In this document: piece after piece, positions 6,160 to 9,456 of the stretch
Layout: the number at the start of each line of letters is the position of its first letter
How positions within the stretch are numbered: the first letter of the stretch is position 1
DNA from: Bacteroidales bacterium
GTDB taxonomy: Bacteria; Bacteroidota; Bacteroidia; Bacteroidales; JAOZVK01
Assembly (NCBI GenBank): GCA_029938185.1
Contig: JAOZVK010000200.1
Location: forward strand, 1 to 9,456
Direction of reading: 5' to 3'
DNA: 9,456 nucleotides
Notes under the pieces: model-generated
Database searches by the model: none
Told to the model about the DNA's origin: nothing
The model's input: the letters and a program-made list of their open reading frames with translations, nothing else
Made by a program: the position numbers and the translations under genes

Positions 6160-7002
6160 CTAGTAATCGCCTAAAGTTTCTTCTAATTGATTTAGAGCAA
6201 TTTTTGCTTCATCATCATTAGGAGCTTTTCCATGCCATGCATGGGTTCCCATCATAAAATCGACTCCCATACCCATTTCTGTTTCCATCAAAAGCATTAC
6301 AGGTTTATTTTTTCCAATTTTACTTTGTGCAATACTTATTTTTTCTTTAATATCATCAATATTATTGCCGTTCAACTCAATTACTTCCCAACCAAACGAT
6401 TCCCACTTTGCTCTAAGGTTTCCTAAATCAAGCACATCTTTAATTGCACCATCAATTTGTTTTTTATTATAATCAATAGCAGCAATTATATTATCAACTT
6501 TATTGGCAGAGGCATATAATGCAGCTTCCCATATTTGTCCTTCTTGAATTTCGCCATCTCCCATCAAAACATAAACTAAATTGGAATCTTTATTAAGTTT
6601 TTTTGATAATGCTACACCAATTGCTACCGATAGTCCTTGTCCTAATGAGCCTGACGCAACTCTTATTCCAGGTAGTCCTTTAGCTATTGAAGGATGTCCT
6701 TGCAAACGAGAGCCTAATTTTCGTAAAGTACTAAGTTCGGAAACTGGAAAATATCCTATTCTTGCCAAAACACTATACCAAGCTGGAGCAATATGTCCGT
6801 TTGATAAAAAAAACATATCTTCACCCATTCCATCAATTGTAAAGTTTTCAGGATTATGTTTTATAACATCAAAATATAAAGTTGTTATATAATCAGCACA
6901 ACCTAAGGAACCTCCTGGATGTCCCGATTGAACTCCATGTATCATACGTACAATATCTCTTCTTACTTGAGATGCAATTTTTTGTAACTCTTTTGTATCC
7001 AT
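6160..7002 (-). CDS. Transketolase, N-terminal (TPP-binding) subunit
   Basis: A 280-aa protein covering only the first half of a transketolase, as in organisms with split enzymes. Transketolase moves two-carbon ketol units between sugar phosphates in the pentose phosphate pathway, using thiamine diphosphate and Mg2+ in the cytosol. Visible motifs are SGHPGGSLG (26-34, His28), NGH (68-70), QGHP (101-104), GSLGQGLSVAIG (118-129), the cofactor motif GDGE (148-151) with its Asn ligand in DYNKKQIDG (177-185), and HAWHGKAPN (254-262). The C-terminus, ETLGDY, is typical for this subunit, so it is complete. The C-terminal pyrimidine-binding half, normally the adjacent gene, is absent: left of the stop lie repeats, a terminator and + strand genes, and to the right is a gene-free gap. 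Hairpin repeats bracket the gene, ending 12 nt before the ATG and one base after the stop. A full enzyme needs a partner encoded elsewhere. Confidence 0.95.
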   Translation of the reverse strand: MDTKELQKIASQVRRDIVRMIHGVQSGHPGGSLGCADYITTLYFDVIKHNPENFTIDGMGEDMFFLSNGHIAPAWYSVLARIGYFPVSELSTLRKLGSRLQGHPSIAKGLPGIRVASGSLGQGLSVAIGVALSKKLNKDSNLVYVLMGDGEIQEGQIWEAALYASANKVDNIIAAIDYNKKQIDGAIKDVLDLGNLRAKWESFGWEVIELNGNNIDDIKEKISIAQSKIGKNKPVMLLMETEMGMGVDFMMGTHAWHGKAPNDDEAKIALNQLEETLGDY

Positions 7003-7014
7003 ATTTATATAATT

Positions 7015-7048
7015 AAGGCTTTCAACCTATTTAATCTTGCTTACGCAT
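7015..7048 (-). repeat. Hairpin repeat unit 4, 12 nt before the transketolase start
   Basis: Read on the - strand: ATGCGTAAGCAAG, spacer ATTAAAT, then AGGTT-GAA-AGCCT. Compared with AGGTC-GAA-GACCT, the inner C-G pair has become T-A (both bases changed) and the next pair is T-G. The stem still forms in the transketolase mRNA. The unit is in sense orientation in the 5' leader. Confidence 0.82.
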
Positions 7049-7344
7049 GATATTTAATTGTCAATAATCCAATAAATAAGCTTCTTACAAAATAGATAAA
7101 CCATTGTATTATTGCTTAATTTGTTGTAAAAGTATTGCAAAAAATCGAACTGTGCAATCAAAAGTCCGTAAAAAAACATACATGCGTCAGCAATACTTCA
7201 AAATTCGAGATTCGATATTGTTCCTATTCAACTGTTATTTACATTTGAAACTTGCCAAATTTCGCCATGTTTTGCCACTATATGAAAAACATCCTTAATT
7301 CGTCTATTTGAGTTTCAATATTTCGTGAAATATAAGTTTGTGCA

Positions 7345-7502
7345 TAAGTGGTCAAACAAAAGTTTTTTGACATTTATATTTTGTAATATACTTATATTAA
7401 GGTCTTCGACTTATTTATAGTTGCTTACGCATTAGCATAAAAACAAATTAATCAGTAAGTTATGAATAAGCAAATGTTGAAAAACTTTTGTAACAGTACT
7501 TA
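7345..7502. mobile_element. MITE-like element, 158 bp, with inverted ends
   Basis: The left end 7345-7375 and right end 7472-7502 are inverted copies: both begin TAAGT, then differ over 6 nt, then share a 20-bp core (ACAAAAGTTTTT...ACATTT, 18 of 20 identical). The interior has no ORF and contains hairpin unit 5. The right 106 bp (7397-7502) match 1779-1884 inverted at 98 of 106 positions. The same end sequence recurs at 9166-9190 and, decayed, at 5959-5980. Small size, inverted ends, no coding capacity and several copies fit a non-autonomous element. The transposase family is unknown. Confidence 0.72.
7399..7432 (-). repeat. Hairpin repeat unit 5 (inside the 158-bp element)
   Basis: Read on the - strand: ATGCGTAAGCAAC, spacer TATAAAT, then AAGTC-GAA-GACCT, with one A-C mismatch in the stem. 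On the + strand the same position is a G-U pair. It matches unit 1 closely because both lie inside copies of the 106-bp repeat. Confidence 0.8.
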
Positions 7503-7554
7503 GGTGTAAACCAATTCGTAATTCGTAATTTATAATTCGTAATTTATAATTCGT
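7503..7554 (+). repeat. GTGTAAAC-anchored heptamer array
   Basis: GGTGTAAAC (7503-7511) and one C are followed by six perfect heptamers (7513-7554): AATTCGT, AATTCGT, AATTTAT, AATTCGT, AATTTAT, AATTCGT. It starts at the exact base after the right end of the 158-bp element and ends 25 bp from the NYN gene stop codon. Confidence 0.8.
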
Positions 7555-7579
7555 CATTTCCTAAAAGGCTTGAAAAACC

Positions 7580-9079
7580 TTATGATGAAAAATATTTTCT
7601 AATCACATTATTTTTTTGTTCTTGCATAAAATTTATTAAATGCTTATTTTCTTTTTCTTCTAAGTTTTCAGAAAAATAATCAATAATTTTTGCAAAACTT
7701 TCATGTACTATTGCATTAAGTGGTATAATTGAACCAACATCTTTACTTTTGGACTCTTTAAGTATAAAATTATCTTCAACATCTTTTATTGCATTTATTT
7801 TAAGAATTGTACTAAATGCTCTTCTAAACTTGTAGTGCATTTTAATTTCTCTAAGAATATTAAAACTTTTGTCATATAAGCCTTGTACATTAACACTTAA
7901 ACCTTCATTTTTTATAGTTTCAAGCTCGTCGGTCATTGTTTTTGCTAACCAGTATATTCCTTCAAGATACGCAGTAAGATTATCTTTTAGTAAAATTAAA
8001 TCACATTTTATTAACATACTATCTTTAATCATCTCAAATTTTGACGAAATTTCGTAAAATTTCTTAAACGGTATAATATAGTACTGATTTTTACCTTCTT
8101 CGTAGTTTAGTTTCAAATAATTTTGTTTTTCAAGCTCATTTACAACAGCTTTAAAACCTCGACGTTTTGAATATCCATATTTTGATAATTTAAAACTTGG
8201 CTCAAGATGTGTTTTTATAATATTTGCAATATTACCAAGCGAATATCCTGCATCTTCTTTATCTGGTGTTAATTTAATAGCCCAATAAATCAGTTTAATC
8301 ATATGTGTTTGATTTTCATCGGGTTCGTTTTGTATCTGCTTTGTAATGATTTCAATATTTTCGGGAAAAGTATTATCATTTACACTCACAAAATAATCAC
8401 CATGTTCTAATGGTTTTAGTAAAACAACTTTTTCAGTTTCGGCTTTTTCAAGAAACTTTTTAAATTGAGAAAAACCATAATTAAATTCACTAAAAGATGA
8501 GTCAACCTGGCACATTTGTTGTTTTATTTGAGCACCACGAGATTCCAGTCCCTTATCAGAAAGATTTATAGTAGCTCTAATTAATAACTCGAATGCAGGC
8601 TTTAGGTCAATATTGCTCATATTTTGGCTTGTTAGACTTGAGTAATATATTAACTCATCACAATAGCCTATGAGCAAACTACTTGTTTGTTTTTTTGCAC
8701 CACTTACAACAATAACATATTTGTTGTATTCTCTTAGTTTTGAAATTAGTGGGGCATAGTCACTATCTCCCGATACTATAATTATAGTGTCAATATAATC
8801 TTTTGTTATTGCTGTTTCTATTGAGTCTACTACAAGTTTTATATCCGCCGAATTTTTTCCAAATGAATGACTTGGCAGCTCTATAAGCTCAACTGAATTT
8901 TCGAGCATTTGTCTTTTGGCTTTTGAAAAACGTCCCCAATCGGCATATGCTTTTTTTATTATGAGTCGTCCTCTTTCTTTTAGTTTATTAATCAACAATG
9001 AAATATCAAAAGTATCATGGTGAGCAATATTTTCATAGTCAATATAAACTGCAATATTATTTATTTTATTTTCAATCAT
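7580..9079 (-). CDS. NYN-domain nuclease-like protein with two winged-helix (LOTUS-like) segments
   Basis: A 499-aa cytosolic protein. Residues about 7-148 form an NYN/PIN-like nuclease domain of the LabA type: AVYIDYENI (10-18, Asp14), KNSADIKLVVDSIE (75-88, Asp79) and VSGDSDYAPL (102-111, Asp105 and Asp107). These acidic residues form the usual metal site, so RNA cleavage is plausible. Residues about 159-233 (PAFELLIRAT ... FSQFKKFLEKAETEKVVLL ... YFVSV) look like an OST-HTH/LOTUS winged helix. Residues about 258-337 (GYSLGNIANIIKT ... YGYSKRRGFKAVVNELEKQNYLKL) look like a second one. About 340-499 is helical with no recognised domain. The architecture parallels LabA/MARF1-type RNA-binding nucleases. 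The frame stays open to a TTG at 9115, but the ATG at 9079 starts directly before the first strand and is preferred. Inverted copies of the GTGTAAACC repeat flank the gene. Confidence 0.9.
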   Translation of the reverse strand: MIENKINNIAVYIDYENIAHHDTFDISLLINKLKERGRLIIKKAYADWGRFSKAKRQMLENSVELIELPSHSFGKNSADIKLVVDSIETAITKDYIDTIIIVSGDSDYAPLISKLREYNKYVIVVSGAKKQTSSLLIGYCDELIYYSSLTSQNMSNIDLKPAFELLIRATINLSDKGLESRGAQIKQQMCQVDSSFSEFNYGFSQFKKFLEKAETEKVVLLKPLEHGDYFVSVNDNTFPENIEIITKQIQNEPDENQTHMIKLIYWAIKLTPDKEDAGYSLGNIANIIKTHLEPSFKLSKYGYSKRRGFKAVVNELEKQNYLKLNYEEGKNQYYIIPFKKFYEISSKFEMIKDSMLIKCDLILLKDNLTAYLEGIYWLAKTMTDELETIKNEGLSVNVQGLYDKSFNILREIKMHYKFRRAFSTILKINAIKDVEDNFILKESKSKDVGSIIPLNAIVHESFAKIIDYFSENLEEKENKHLINFMQEQKNNVIRKYFSS

Positions 9080-9165
9080 ATGTTTTAGTATTATTTGTAT
9101 TGTTTGTTTTTGCAATATTTATAATTGCAAAAATTAAATTGGTTAAGTATTTTTATTATAATATG

Positions 9166-9190
9166 TAAGTACTCTTACAAAAGTTTTTCG
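9166..9190 (+). repeat. TAAGTACT-CTTACAAAAG end, copy near the NYN gene
   Basis: This 25-bp stretch matches the first 25 bases of the 106-bp repeat at 1779, except for G-to-C at one position. The match then stops, so this is either a solitary end or a truncated element. It lies about 87 bp upstream of the preferred NYN start codon. Confidence 0.7.
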
Positions 9191-9228
9191 GTATTTAAAA
9201 AACATCGAAAGCATAATGCAGTAAATGG

Positions 9229-9249
9229 CAATTATGAATTGGTTTACAC
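9229..9249 (-). repeat. Inverted GTGTAAACC-AATT copy
   Basis: On the - strand, GTGTAAACCAATTCATAATT (9230-9249) matches 7504-7523 at 19 of 20 positions, followed by one more degenerate heptamer. With the array at 7503-7554 it brackets the NYN gene in inverted orientation. Confidence 0.7.
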
Positions 9250-9349
9250 TTTAAAATTCAATATGTTTATAAAATATTTTGCTAAAGAATAATATTTTAC
9301 AATATAATGGTAGCTGTAACACTATCTAAAAATCACATATTTTCTAATA

Positions 9350-9456
9350 ATGTGTAATAGTTTGTTACATATTATTTATTTAATACTGTCGGTGTGGCTT
9401 GAAGCTGGTCTTATAAAAACACGAGCAAAAGTAGCTTATTTAAGTTTTTTATTAGT
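9350..9456 (+). CDS. Possible 5' end of a gene cut by the window edge
   Basis: An ATG at 9350 opens a frame with no stop to the window end (35 codons). It begins MCNSLLHIIYLILSVWLE and then turns basic (IKTRAKVAYLSFLL), which could be an N-terminal membrane segment. It is too short to identify, and an open frame of this length is expected by chance. No ribosome-binding site or promoter supports it. Confidence 0.2.
   Translation, partial: MCNSLLHIIYLILSVWLEAGLIKTRAKVAYLSFLL

Larger units (their letters stand above)
7003..7579. other. 577-bp gene-free region: repeats and possible structured segment
   Basis: No convincing gene is present. The region contains hairpin unit 4 (7015-7048), an unrecognised segment (about 7085-7300) with several inverted repeats, a 158-bp element with inverted ends (7345-7502) enclosing hairpin unit 5, and a GTGTAAAC-heptamer array (7503-7554). 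The inverted repeats of the unrecognised segment include AAGTATTGC (7130-7138) with GCAATACTT (7190-7198), and ATTGCA (7134-7139) with TGCAAT (7153-7158). They could reflect an RNA structure or the decayed end of an insertion sequence. Confidence 0.65.
9080..9456. other. Right-hand gap: repeat copies, mostly featureless
   Basis: Apart from the two repeat copies at 9166-9190 and 9229-9249 and a possible gene start at 9350, I see no supported feature. There is no clear promoter for the leftward NYN gene. TGTAA (9353-9357) with TTACA (9365-9369) is only a 5-bp inverted repeat and is probably chance. Confidence 0.5.

Noticed and set aside
7104..7298. A 64-codon open frame on the + strand in the gap upstream of the transketolase
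   Set aside because: The amino-acid sequence shows no recognisable motif, and the frame lies over the inverted-repeat segment with no start signal. Codon use does not resemble the neighbours. It is best seen as chance.
1849..7432. Hairpin units considered as a CRISPR array
   Set aside because: The units are dispersed over kilobases in both orientations with no regular spacers, and no cas gene is present.
7513..7554. Heptamer array considered as a replication origin or protein-binding iteron cluster
   Set aside because: The units are short and lie next to no replication gene. Similar arrays at two other places in the window fit a dispersed repeat better.
9080..9115. A 12-codon N-terminal extension of the NYN protein starting at TTG
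   Set aside because: TTG starts are rare and the extension is not part of the NYN fold. The ATG at 9079 starts immediately before the first strand.

Overview
The window looks like a chromosomal segment of a low-GC member of the Bacteroidota. Supporting signs are the strongly AT-rich DNA, start codons without Shine-Dalgarno sequences, signal peptides ending in '-SQ' or '-AQ', a Bacteroidota-type -7 box candidate, a split transketolase gene, and TlpA-like secreted proteins. The exact taxon cannot be read from the sequence.

Layout. An exported eight-repeat PQQ-type beta-propeller protein (146-1270, +) converges on a small exported protein of unknown family (1316-1726, -). A gene-free stretch (1727-2318) holds a 106-bp repeat, a 155-bp MITE-like element with 26-bp inverted ends, and a hairpin repeat. 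Next comes a probable two-gene unit: a beta-helix lipoprotein (2319-2963, +) and an exported thioredoxin-fold protein whose CxxC has become SxxC (2996-4456, +). A short-chain-type polyprenyl diphosphate synthase follows (4596-5576, +), then a 65-aa small protein (5727-5924, +), a strong intrinsic terminator (6025-6055), the N-terminal half of a split transketolase (6160-7002, -), a repeat-rich gap (7003-7579), and an NYN-nuclease protein with two winged-helix (LOTUS/OST-HTH-like) segments (7580-9079, -). The last 341 bp are repeats plus a possible gene start at the edge.

The genes form no obvious single pathway. Export and envelope functions dominate the left half, isoprenoid and carbohydrate metabolism the middle, and RNA metabolism the right.

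The most unusual content is in the gaps. (i) A family of at least seven short hairpin repeats of the form ATGCGTAAGCAAC-(AT-rich)-ATAGGTC-GAA-GACCT. Those next to genes always put the AGGTC hairpin on the gene side: just before start codons, or touching stop codons in inverted orientation. The transketolase gene is bracketed by two of them. (ii) A TAAGTACTGTTACAAAAG terminal sequence seen five times, including a 158-bp element with two inverted ends. (iii) Heptamer arrays (AATTNNN)n, each preceded by GTGTAAAC, at three loci. (iv) A MITE-like element whose internal palindromes carry the same ATAGGTC head as the hairpin family. Together these suggest a small mobile or REP-like repeat system that has settled in untranslated regions. 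That reading is inference; the repeats and pairings themselves are directly visible.
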